The notes beneath the pieces are model-generated. The model worked only from the letters and a program-made list of their open reading frames with translations, ran no database searches and was not told the DNA's origin. This document shows, piece after piece, positions 51,951 through 59,875 of a DNA stretch of 64,000 nt (its first letter is position 1; each line of letters opens with the position of its first letter). Source of the stretch: [Clostridium] asparagiforme DSM 15981 (GTDB lineage: Bacteria > Bacillota > Clostridia > Lachnospirales > Lachnospiraceae); contig CP102272.1 of the NCBI GenBank assembly GCA_025149125.1, forward strand, positions 310,001-374,000, given 5' to 3'. Both the position numbers and the translations under genes were made by a program.

Positions 51951-52826
51951 ATGTATTATTTCCAAATGTTATTAAACGGCCTTTCACTGGGAGCTGTTTA
52001 TGCGATCATCGCGTTAGGATTTACCCTGATTTACAGTATTTTGAAGTTTTCTAACTTCTCTCATGGCGGAATCATGGTGGTGTGCGCGTATTTTGCATAT
52101 GTGATACAGCGCAGGTTTCAACTGAATTTTGTGTCAATGATGCTGATTACCGCAGCCTTTGGAGCAATTCTTGCCTGTTTGGTACAATTTGTCGGTTTTG
52201 AAAACTTGCGGGCAAAACGCAGCAATATCATGTTGTACTTTGTATCGTCCTCTACGCTGGGAGTGCTGCTTCAGAATATTATTGTAATCACGTTTTCCAG
52301 CACGTATTATGCATATCCGGCGTTTTTTACCCCGCCGTTTGTGGAAGTGAACGGCTTCACCTTTTCCGTATCGGATATGATCATGCTGGGCATTTCAGCG
52401 GTTGTCATTATTGCGTTAATGTTCCTTTTATACCGGACCCGCCTGGGAATTTCGATCAGGGCGCTGTCCATGGACAGCGAGACCGTAAAGCTGATGGGGA
52501 TCAATGTATCCGTAGTGGTTGCGCTCACCTTTATGATTTCGGGCGCGTTGGCGGCGGTAGCCGGAATCTTCTGCGGCGTGAACTATATTCTGTACCCTCA
52601 GTTGAACCAGCTTGTGTTTAAGGGCATGATCGCTTCCATACTGGGCGGCCTTGGAAATATATCGGGCGCACTGTACGGCGGGATTATGCTGGGTGTTTTA
52701 GAGGTGTGTTTCAACAACGCGTTTGGCGCCGGGTTGGTGCCGGTGTTTTCCTTCGTGTTCTCCATGATCTTTTTGCTGGTGAGACCCCAGGGAATTGCCG
52801 GAAAATATGTTCTGGACAAAGTGTAA
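51951..52826 (+). CDS. Branched-chain-type ABC transporter permease, LivH-like
   Basis: 291-aa membrane protein, eight or so hydrophobic segments, with LNGLSLGAVYAIIALGFTLIYSI at the N-terminus and SILGGLGNISGALYGGIMLGVLE near the C-terminus, both LivH hallmarks. The start at 51951 fits the GGAAG/AAAGGA region better than the ATG at 51939. First permease of the LivHMGF set. Confidence 0.92.
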   Translation: MYYFQMLLNGLSLGAVYAIIALGFTLIYSILKFSNFSHGGIMVVCAYFAYVIQRRFQLNFVSMMLITAAFGAILACLVQFVGFENLRAKRSNIMLYFVSSSTLGVLLQNIIVITFSSTYYAYPAFFTPPFVEVNGFTFSVSDMIMLGISAVVIIALMFLLYRTRLGISIRALSMDSETVKLMGINVSVVVALTFMISGALAAVAGIFCGVNYILYPQLNQLVFKGMIASILGGLGNISGALYGGIMLGVLEVCFNNAFGAGLVPVFSFVFSMIFLLVRPQGIAGKYVLDKV

Positions 52827-52856
52827 TTTGCGATACAGGAAGGATGTGGAAATAGA

Positions 52857-53726
52857 ATGAGTTATTACAGTGCGGTGCTGACCTCAGCCATAGTAAATAT
52901 TATTGCAATTCTTTCCATGTATACGTTGATGGGACTGACAGGAATATTTTCCATGGGACAGGCGGCATTTATGTGTGTAGGGGCATATACGACGGGGATG
53001 CTGGCGATCCATTCCCAGTTGCCGATGGCGGTGATTGTGCTGATATCCATACTAATGGGCATGTTTTGTGCGTTATTGGTAGGCTTTCCGGTTGTCAAGC
53101 TGAGAAGAGACTACATCGCCATGATCACAATGGGATTCGGTGAGGCGATAGTCGCGCTCCTGAATAATATGAGCAACATTACAGGAGGCGCCAACGGAAT
53201 CAACAATATTCCCAGAAAAATGACGCTGTGGCTGGGAGTTATTGTACTCGTGGCAGTGCTGGTGGTCACGATGAATTTCAAACGGTCTAAATATGGCAGA
53301 TATTGCATCGCCGTGAAGAATGATGAGCTATCGGCTGCTGCGATGGGGATTAATGTGGCAAAGGTTAAACTGATTGCATTTGTCTTTGCCAGCGGGATAA
53401 CAGCCCTGGCGGGAAGTCTGCTGGCCTATACTACAACTTATGTGGAGCCAACGGCATTTGGCTTTGCTAAATCCATTGACTGGATCAGCTTTGTGTTTGT
53501 GGGCGGCGTAAACAGCCTGACAGGTACCCTTTTCTCGGGACTGATTTTCTGCACTCTTCCTGAAATTCTCAGATTTGCAGATATGTACCGAATTATCGTA
53601 CAGTGCTCGATCGTACTGCTGGTGGTGAATTTCCTTCCAAACGGCTTGTTTGGGGAACATGAATTTACGGATGTTTTCACGGTAATCAAACGAGTTGTCG
53701 CGAACAAAAAAAGAGGAAGCCTATGA
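52857..53726 (+). CDS. Branched-chain-type ABC transporter permease, LivM-like
   Basis: 289-aa permease. It shows LMGLTGIFSMGQAAFMCVGAY, the LivM signature, RDYIAMITMGFGEAI, and a C-terminal GLFGEHEF. Partner of the LivH-like protein 30 bases upstream; overlaps the ATPase gene downstream by 4 bases. Multiple membrane spans throughout. Confidence 0.92.
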   Translation: MSYYSAVLTSAIVNIIAILSMYTLMGLTGIFSMGQAAFMCVGAYTTGMLAIHSQLPMAVIVLISILMGMFCALLVGFPVVKLRRDYIAMITMGFGEAIVALLNNMSNITGGANGINNIPRKMTLWLGVIVLVAVLVVTMNFKRSKYGRYCIAVKNDELSAAAMGINVAKVKLIAFVFASGITALAGSLLAYTTTYVEPTAFGFAKSIDWISFVFVGGVNSLTGTLFSGLIFCTLPEILRFADMYRIIVQCSIVLLVVNFLPNGLFGEHEFTDVFTVIKRVVANKKRGSL

Positions 53727-54487
53727 ATATACTTGAGGTAAAAGATCTGTCCATTAGTTTTGGCGGAGTTAAAGCAGTTCAGAATGTGACGCTGTCTGTT
53801 GAGGAGGACAGTATAACCAGTATTATTGGCCCGAACGGCGCAGGTAAAACGACCTTTTTTAACCTGGTTTCGGGCGTGTACTCTCCGACATCGGGAGAGA
53901 TACTCTTTGATAACGAGAATATCACCGGTTTAAAGCAGCATCAGATCTCTTTGAGGGGAATTTCGCGCACGTTCCAGAATATACGGTTGTTTAATCAGCT
54001 GAGCATTTTGGAAAATGTTCAGAGCGCAATGGATGCCAGAGCAAAATATAATCTGCTCGATTCGATTGTCACCAGCCCTAAAAAGCGCAGAATTGACAAG
54101 GAAAACCGCGAAAAGAGTTTGAAGTATCTGGAATTGGTGGGATTAGAAAAAAATGCCGGGGATAAGCCGGGGAGCCTCCCATATGGTTTGCAGCGCAAGG
54201 TGGAGCTGGCCAGAGCGCTGGCTTCGGAACCCAAACTTTTATTGCTGGACGAGCCGGCGGCCGGACTGAATCCCACTGAGGTTGAGGAGTTTATCAAGCT
54301 GATTTATAAAATCAAGAAGACGTTCCACATCAGCATTCTGCTGATTGAACACAGGCTTCAGGTAGTTCATACTCTTTCCGATATGATTTATGTGCTGAAC
54401 TTTGGCCAGCTTTTGGCGAAGGGAACGTCCAAAGAGATTATTGAGAATCAGGATGTGGTTGCCGCATATATGGGGGAGGACGAGTGA
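53723..54487 (+). CDS. Branched-chain-type ABC transporter ATPase, LivG-like
   Basis: 254-aa cytoplasmic ATPase. Walker A GPNGAGKT, the LivG insert ISRTFQNIRLFNQLSILENV, signature PYGLQRKVELARAL (a variant of LSGGQ, common in LivG), Walker B LLLLDEPAAGLN, switch His in LLIEHRL. Translationally coupled to the LivM-like gene. Confidence 0.94.
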   Translation: MNILEVKDLSISFGGVKAVQNVTLSVEEDSITSIIGPNGAGKTTFFNLVSGVYSPTSGEILFDNENITGLKQHQISLRGISRTFQNIRLFNQLSILENVQSAMDARAKYNLLDSIVTSPKKRRIDKENREKSLKYLELVGLEKNAGDKPGSLPYGLQRKVELARALASEPKLLLLDEPAAGLNPTEVEEFIKLIYKIKKTFHISILLIEHRLQVVHTLSDMIYVLNFGQLLAKGTSKEIIENQDVVAAYMGEDE

Positions 54488-54488
54488 T

Positions 54489-55184
54489 ATGCTGAGAGTG
54501 GAACACTTATCGGTAAATTACAAGCACGTGGTGGCGTTGCAGGACGTTTCCATCCGGGTGGAGGAGGGGCAGATTGTCAGCGTAATCGGTTCCAACGGAG
54601 CCGGTAAGACGTCGCTGCTCAACGCGATCTCCGGAGCTGTAAAATACCAAAAAGGGGAGATCTTTTTTAGGGATCAGACTGTTCCGGCCAAGCCGCATAA
54701 AATCGTTCAGGCTGGAATTGTGCAGGTGCCGGAGGGCAGAAAGATTTTTGCCGGGCTGACCGTAGAAGAAAACCTGAAAATTGGCGCGAGGGATAAATCG
54801 GAGTACCAGAAACGGTCGGAAGAGATATATGAGCTGTTTCCGGTATTAAAAGACCGGAAAAAACAGCACGGAGGAACGCTGTCAGGCGGTGAACAGCAGA
54901 TGCTGGCTCTGGGAAGGGCGATGATGTCCGGGCCAAAGCTGATCATGCTGGATGAGCCTTCCATGGGACTGGCGCCTATTGTGGTGAAACAGGTGTTTAA
55001 GTTCATTAAGAGGATCAATGAGAGTGGAATTACGGTTCTTTTGATTGAACAGAATGCCCGGCAGGCTATGGGGTTGAGCGATTATACCTATGTGCTTGAA
55101 AATGGAAAGGTTAAATTAGAGGGAGACTCCCAGGTGTTGATGAAAGACGAGGGGGTACAGAAAGCGTACCTGGGTGTGCAGTAG
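54489..55184 (+). CDS. Branched-chain-type ABC transporter ATPase, LivF-like
   Basis: 231-aa ATPase. Walker A GSNGAGKT, signature LSGGEQQMLALGRAM, Walker B LIMLDEPSMGLAP, and VLLIEQNARQAM, all classic LivF. The start at 54489 is one base after the LivG stop; an open frame from 54402 inside livG is a shadow. Completes the five-component importer. Confidence 0.95.
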   Translation: MLRVEHLSVNYKHVVALQDVSIRVEEGQIVSVIGSNGAGKTSLLNAISGAVKYQKGEIFFRDQTVPAKPHKIVQAGIVQVPEGRKIFAGLTVEENLKIGARDKSEYQKRSEEIYELFPVLKDRKKQHGGTLSGGEQQMLALGRAMMSGPKLIMLDEPSMGLAPIVVKQVFKFIKRINESGITVLLIEQNARQAMGLSDYTYVLENGKVKLEGDSQVLMKDEGVQKAYLGVQ

Positions 55185-55198
55185 ATTGGAGAGATAAC

Positions 55199-55966
55199 AT
55201 GAATAAAACGGCTATTATAACGGGCGGAGGCAGAGGGATCGGCTGGGCGATAACCGAGAAGCTTGCGCAGGATGGATATGATACGGCGGTTTTAGGTTCC
55301 AGTGATCCCGCACGTTATAGTAAAACTATTGAACAACTTGAAAAATATGGTATAAAATATAAATATTACAAGTGCGATATCGGGAATCGGGAGTCCAGGG
55401 AAACGACGATCCGCGCTGTGGTTCGGGATTTTGGCGGGATTCATGTGCTGGTCAACAATGCCGGTGTGGCGCCTGAGAAGAGAATGGATCTGCTGGAGAT
55501 GACCGAAGAGAGTTACGACCGGGTGGTCAGTATCAATGCGAAAGGCACCCTGTTTTTCACTCAGGCGGTGGCCAGGCAAATGTGTACTCAGGAGATCATC
55601 GGTTCTAAGCGCGGCACGATTATCAATATATCCTCATGCTCCGCAGAGGTGGTGTCCAGAAGCAGAGGAGAGTACTGTATTTCCAAGGCGGGGATATCCA
55701 TGATCACGAAACTGTTTGCGGAACGGTTGGCGGGAGACGGGATACTTGTCCACGAGGTAAGACCTGGAATTATTTCAACAGATATGACTAGCGCGGTAAA
55801 GGATAAGTATGATAGACTGATACGGGAGGGGTGTTTCCCGATTGCCAGGTGGGGTAAGCCCGAGGACGTAGCCAATGCTGTCTCGGCCCTGGCGGGAGAC
55901 GGATTTTTATATACCACCGGGAATTATATCGATATTGATGGGGGCTACCATATAAAGACATTATAG
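55199..55966 (+). CDS. Short-chain dehydrogenase/reductase, FabG-like
   Basis: 255-aa NAD(P)-dependent SDR. Cofactor loop TGGGRGIGWAI, NNAG motif at LVNNAGVAPEKR, catalytic Ser in INISSCSAEV, YxxxK in YCISKAG, and the C-terminal GNYIDIDGGYH. It follows the LivF-like gene by 14 bases in the same operon, so it probably oxidises or reduces a hydroxy group of the imported compound or its CoA ester. Confidence 0.93.
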   Translation: MNKTAIITGGGRGIGWAITEKLAQDGYDTAVLGSSDPARYSKTIEQLEKYGIKYKYYKCDIGNRESRETTIRAVVRDFGGIHVLVNNAGVAPEKRMDLLEMTEESYDRVVSINAKGTLFFTQAVARQMCTQEIIGSKRGTIINISSCSAEVVSRSRGEYCISKAGISMITKLFAERLAGDGILVHEVRPGIISTDMTSAVKDKYDRLIREGCFPIARWGKPEDVANAVSALAGDGFLYTTGNYIDIDGGYHIKTL

Positions 55967-56006
55967 AGGCGTTGCCAAGACTGATGATGAGGAAAGGTGA
56001 GTGGAT

Positions 56007-57017
56007 ATGGGGATTAAAGAGGTTGCTAAGTTGGCTGGTGTGTCAGTGAGTACAGTTTCGAGGGCTTTGAATGAAACAACTTATGTGAAGGATGAGACGC
56101 GCCTGCGTGTGCTGGATGCAGCCCATAAACTGAATTATTCACCGAATGCATTTGCCAAAGGTTTGAAATCCAATAAGAGTAATACGATCGCATTGGTTAT
56201 ACCGGATATTGGCAATATGATCTTTCCTAAAATCACCCAGGGTGTTGAGCAGGTGATGCGCAAAAACGGATATATCACTGTGCTGTGTAATACGGGCGAG
56301 GACGGTAATGCTGAGCAGGAATATATAAAGACTTTGGCGGGGCAGAGAATAGACGGATTCATTTTCGCGACTATGACGAAACAGTCCGCCTATATCAACG
56401 AGCTGAGAAATCAGGGAGTACCGGTGGTGCTGGCCGGAAGGTATAATGACGAGTCCATTGATGCCATTGGCGTTGACAACTTTAAGGCGGGGTACGATGC
56501 GACAAACTACCTGATTGGGATAGGACACCGAAAGATCGTATTCGTGATGGGCAATCCCAAACTTTGTCTGTATGAGCAGCGTTTGGCCGGATATAAGAAA
56601 GCGTTGGAAGACAATGGGATGGAATACCATGAGGAGTATGTGCTTCACGAAATGTACGATTCGATCTCTCTGTATGCACAGACCAAAAAATTGTTTGAGC
56701 GGATACCGGACATCGAGGCGATCGTAGCCAGTTCAGATCCCAAGGCGTTTACCATTATGAGAGCGTTGCGGGATATCGGAAAAAATATTCCGGGAGATGT
56801 CTCGGTTGTGGGTATTGATGATGTGGAAATCAGCGCACTGATCGATCCCCCGCTGTCCACTGTGGCACAGCCCCTGATTCGTATGGGAGAGCTGGCAGCT
56901 AAAAAGTTGATTGCGCAGATTCAATATAAGGAGCGCACCGGCGCGTTGATGGAGCCGACCGTCGATATCCTGGATGTCAGACTCATTATCAGGGGGACGA
57001 CAGAAAAAAGGAGATAG
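56007..57017 (+). CDS. LacI-family transcriptional regulator
   Basis: 336-aa repressor. Residues 1-55 form the LacI HTH and hinge (IKEVAKLAGVSVSTVSRALNE, then LNYSPNAFAKGLKS). Residues about 60-330 are a periplasmic-binding-like effector domain (VALVIPDIGNMIFPKITQGVEQVM). I start at the ATG 56007, with AAAGGTGA upstream; a GTG two codons earlier is possible. Likely controls the MaoC cluster and aroE via GAAAACGTTTTC-type sites at 48558 and 48897, and its own operon. Confidence 0.93.
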   Translation: MGIKEVAKLAGVSVSTVSRALNETTYVKDETRLRVLDAAHKLNYSPNAFAKGLKSNKSNTIALVIPDIGNMIFPKITQGVEQVMRKNGYITVLCNTGEDGNAEQEYIKTLAGQRIDGFIFATMTKQSAYINELRNQGVPVVLAGRYNDESIDAIGVDNFKAGYDATNYLIGIGHRKIVFVMGNPKLCLYEQRLAGYKKALEDNGMEYHEEYVLHEMYDSISLYAQTKKLFERIPDIEAIVASSDPKAFTIMRALRDIGKNIPGDVSVVGIDDVEISALIDPPLSTVAQPLIRMGELAAKKLIAQIQYKERTGALMEPTVDILDVRLIIRGTTEKRR

Positions 57018-57018
57018 A

Positions 57019-57867
57019 ATGAATCGAATCGGTATCAATTTGTGGAATTGGAGTAATGATCCTTCAGAGGATTACATAAAATGGATAACCCGTGCGGCGG
57101 ATATGGGATTCAGGGCGGTGGAACTGCCCATGTTAAACCTGGATTCGGTGTGCTGGGAAACGGTTGGGGAATACGCACGAAGCAGGAAACTGGAGATTAC
57201 GATGTGCGCCAGCTTACCTGCCGGCCGGGATATCAGCAGCTTCAAAGAGGAAGAACGGGAAAATGCCAGAAAATATCTCCTTCGCTGCTGCCGGATCGGT
57301 GGAGTACTGGGCGCGACTGTTCTGGCGGGCCCGATCTACAGCGGCGGCGGCAAGCGCCATGCGCTGCCAAAGGAGCAGAAGGAACGGGAATGGGACTATG
57401 CGGTTTGCGGCCTTAGAGAAATCGCATTGGAAGCGGAGGCGAATGGACTGAAGCTGGGAATCGAACCCATCAACCGGTATCGAACCAGCATTGTCAATAC
57501 GGTGGACCAGGGGCTGAAAATGGCGGCAGATATCGGGATTGGCAACGTAGGTTTGCTGTACGACACGTATCAGGCCAATATTGAGGAAGCTGATATGGCA
57601 GATGCGCTGCGCCGGGTGACGGAGCAGGGGAAATTGGCGCATTTTCATGCATGTGAGAACAACCGGGAAGCGCCCGGAAGAGGGCATATCGATTGGGAAA
57701 GCATGATCGCTATTTTAAAACGTTACGGTTATGAGGGGCATTGCACGATGGAATTGTTCTGCCAAGGCGGCCTGGATGCATCCTGGCAAAGCGCAGGCGA
57801 CCGGGATGAGGAGGCGAGGCAGGGCCTGAAGTGTCTGACCTCATATATGAAAGAGACGGTGTTATAA
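57019..57867 (+). CDS. TIM-barrel sugar-phosphate isomerase/epimerase family protein
   Basis: 282-aa AP-endonuclease-2-like TIM barrel. Metal-binding strands include LKLGIEPINRYRTS (Glu), VGLLYDTYQANIEE (Asp), LAHFHACENNREAPGRGHIDW (His) and CTMELF (Glu), the metal-site pattern of epimerase/hydroxypyruvate-isomerase relatives. AAGGAG precedes the ATG, one base after the LacI gene. It isomerises a ketose, inosose or similar polyol/ketoacid; substrate unknown. Last gene before a terminator. Confidence 0.9.
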   Translation: MNRIGINLWNWSNDPSEDYIKWITRAADMGFRAVELPMLNLDSVCWETVGEYARSRKLEITMCASLPAGRDISSFKEEERENARKYLLRCCRIGGVLGATVLAGPIYSGGGKRHALPKEQKEREWDYAVCGLREIALEAEANGLKLGIEPINRYRTSIVNTVDQGLKMAADIGIGNVGLLYDTYQANIEEADMADALRRVTEQGKLAHFHACENNREAPGRGHIDWESMIAILKRYGYEGHCTMELFCQGGLDASWQSAGDRDEEARQGLKCLTSYMKETVL

Positions 57868-57870
57868 ACG

Positions 57871-57903
57871 GCGCCCTGGCTTTTCCGCCAGGGCGTGTTT
57901 TCG
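57871..57903 (+). terminator. Intrinsic terminator of the LacI/isomerase operon
   Basis: Perfect 9-bp stem CGCCCTGGC / GCCAGGGCG with a 6-nt TTTTCC loop, followed by TGTTTTC. The group IIC intron begins directly after its T-run, exactly the site type used by this intron class. Confidence 0.92.
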
Positions 57904-57905
57904 AT

Positions 57906-59856
57906 GTGTGCCCGGCGGCGCACGTTTCTAACCGGTGCAAGTCCGGAATCCGCCCGGTAGTGGGAAGGATATAGCCGAAGGCAAGGGTGTCCATCGTGAG
58001 GTGGAATCTGAAGGAAGCCGGATATGGGGAACATACTAACCCATGGGCAAATCTCTGGTCTGACGAACAGAAATCACATCAGGCTATGCATGAGGGTAAG
58101 ACTGCATCACAAGTTGAAGCCCAATAACTACACGGAATCATGTATGGTAAATGTGGCAGATAGATGGAGAGAAAGAAACGTGTGTGTCTTCGCTCCGCTT
58201 CGGTCCGTGCAGAACAAGCATCCACTGGATGCTTTGCACCCCGGGGAGGTCTGTACGATATGTCCTGAAAGGGATAACCATTATCGTGAGATAATGCTGA
58301 ACGTACAGAAGTCAGCCGAGGTCATAGTAGCCGAGAGGCAAAGGACCGAATCAATAGGAGTCCTTAGTACAACCGGGAAAGGAGGAAAGAACATTGGGTG
58401 CAGAAAACAGAGAAAGCTGCTCGCAAAGAGATAGCGCGGAACGTGAAGGGTATGTGAGAGCGCACCGTTCTTTCCGTCGGATATGGAAGGAACGGGACAG
58501 TGCACAACCGGAGCTCTTAGAGAAGATACTGGATAAGGACAACCTGAACAGAGCGTTCAAGAGAGTAAAGGCAAACAAGGGAGCACCGGGAATCGATGGA
58601 ATGACCGTGGAGGAAGCCGGAGCCTACCTTCGGAAGACCCAGAAAGAGCTTATCGGGAGAATTAAAAGGGGGAAATATACTCCCGACCCGGTAAGACGAG
58701 TGGAAATCCCAAAACCAGACGGTGGAATACGAAAGCTTGGTATTCCAACAGTCAAAGACCGTATTTTCCAGCAAGCCATAACACAACAGCTCATGCCGGT
58801 CTATGAGCCGCTATTCTCGGAAAACAGCTATGGCTATCGACCGGGGATAAGCGCAAAAGCCGCCATTCTGAAAGTGAAGGAGTATGCAGAACAGGGATAT
58901 ACCCATGCAGTGACATTAGACCTGTCGAAATACTTTGATACACTTAACCACGAAATGCTCCTGAATATCTTGCGAAGGAATGTAAAGGACGAAAGGGTAA
59001 TCCAGTGGATTAAGAGATACTTAAAGAGAGGTGTCATGGAAAACGGTGTAGTCATGGAAACCGAGGAAGGATCGCCGCAGGGCGGAAACATCTCACCCCT
59101 GCTGGCCAATATCTATCTGAACGAGTTCGACCAGGAGTTTGAGAAGCGGGGAGTGGCATTTGTACGCTACGCAGACGATATTGTGCTGTTAGCTAAAAGT
59201 GAGAGAGCCGCAAAGAGATTACTGGAATCCAGCACGAAATATCTGGAGAAAACACTGAAACTGAAAGTGAATCAAAAGAAAAGTCGTGTAGTAAGTGTGT
59301 TTGCAATCCGAAATTTTAAGTTTCTTGGCTTCACATTGGGAAAGAACGGGAAGGGCATATATGTCCGGGTTCATGGGAAGTCATGGAAGAAGATGAAGAC
59401 AAAACTGAAAGAGCTCAGTTCCCGAAGGTCTTGTCAGAGTATACGTCCTTCATTGGAAAAGATAAAAGTATTCATGCGTGGATGGCTGAATTATTATGGG
59501 ATTGCGGATATGAAGAACAGGATAGACGAACTAAACTCATGGCTGTATCACCGTATTCGAATGTGCATATGGAAACAATGGAAGTTACCCAAAACAAGGA
59601 AAAGAAATCTTATAAAACTCGGAATACCTGAATATTTTGCACATCAGGCGGCAAACAGCCGCAGGAAATACTGGTATGTAACGGGAATGGGAGCGGTCAA
59701 CAGAGCATTAACACAAGAAAGACTGATAAACAGTGGCTTTTATGATTTAGCTACTGCCTATCAGTCCGTGCATGTCAACTATTGAAACCGCCGTGTACCG
59801 AACGGTACGCACGGTGGTGTGAGAGGACGGGAGTTAATCACTCCCTCCTACTCGAT
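57906..59856 (+). mobile_element. Group IIC intron, apparently complete
   Basis: The 5' end GTGTGCCCGGC matches the class C intron consensus (as in Oceanobacillus and Bacillus halodurans introns). The 5' RNA region of about 490 bases includes AACCGGTGCAAGTCCGGAA and GGGGAGGTCTG-type conserved segments and precedes the maturase gene. Domain V is ACCGCCGTGTACCGAACGGT followed by ACGCACGGTGGT; domain VI (GACGGGAGTTAATCACTCCC region) ends in CTCCTACTCGAT. It lies just downstream of a Rho-independent terminator. Boundaries are by motif, uncertain by a few bases. Confidence 0.9.
58394..59785 (+). CDS. ltrA: Group II intron reverse transcriptase/maturase
   Basis: 463-aa intron-encoded protein. Reverse transcriptase motifs: KGAPGIDGMTVEE, a PKPDGGIRKLGIPTVKDRI segment, GSPQGGNISPLLANIYL and the active site YADD (259-262). 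The maturase (X/GIIM) domain follows, ending in WKQWKLPKTRKRNLIKLGIP. No HNH endonuclease domain, as expected for class C. It begins at TTG (58394), 8 bases after GGAGG. More A-rich than neighbouring genes, a sign of transfer. Frame intact, so the intron may be mobile. Confidence 0.95.
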   Translation: MGAENRESCSQRDSAEREGYVRAHRSFRRIWKERDSAQPELLEKILDKDNLNRAFKRVKANKGAPGIDGMTVEEAGAYLRKTQKELIGRIKRGKYTPDPVRRVEIPKPDGGIRKLGIPTVKDRIFQQAITQQLMPVYEPLFSENSYGYRPGISAKAAILKVKEYAEQGYTHAVTLDLSKYFDTLNHEMLLNILRRNVKDERVIQWIKRYLKRGVMENGVVMETEEGSPQGGNISPLLANIYLNEFDQEFEKRGVAFVRYADDIVLLAKSERAAKRLLESSTKYLEKTLKLKVNQKKSRVVSVFAIRNFKFLGFTLGKNGKGIYVRVHGKSWKKMKTKLKELSSRRSCQSIRPSLEKIKVFMRGWLNYYGIADMKNRIDELNSWLYHRIRMCIWKQWKLPKTRKRNLIKLGIPEYFAHQAANSRRKYWYVTGMGAVNRALTQERLINSGFYDLATAYQSVHVNY

Positions 59857-59875
59857 TATGGAGGGGAAATATTAT

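Noticed and set aside
57906..58393. Open frames and repeat-like segments upstream of the maturase gene
   Set aside because: Explained as the structured 5' RNA domains of the group IIC intron; the 136-codon frame there overlaps ribozyme sequence.
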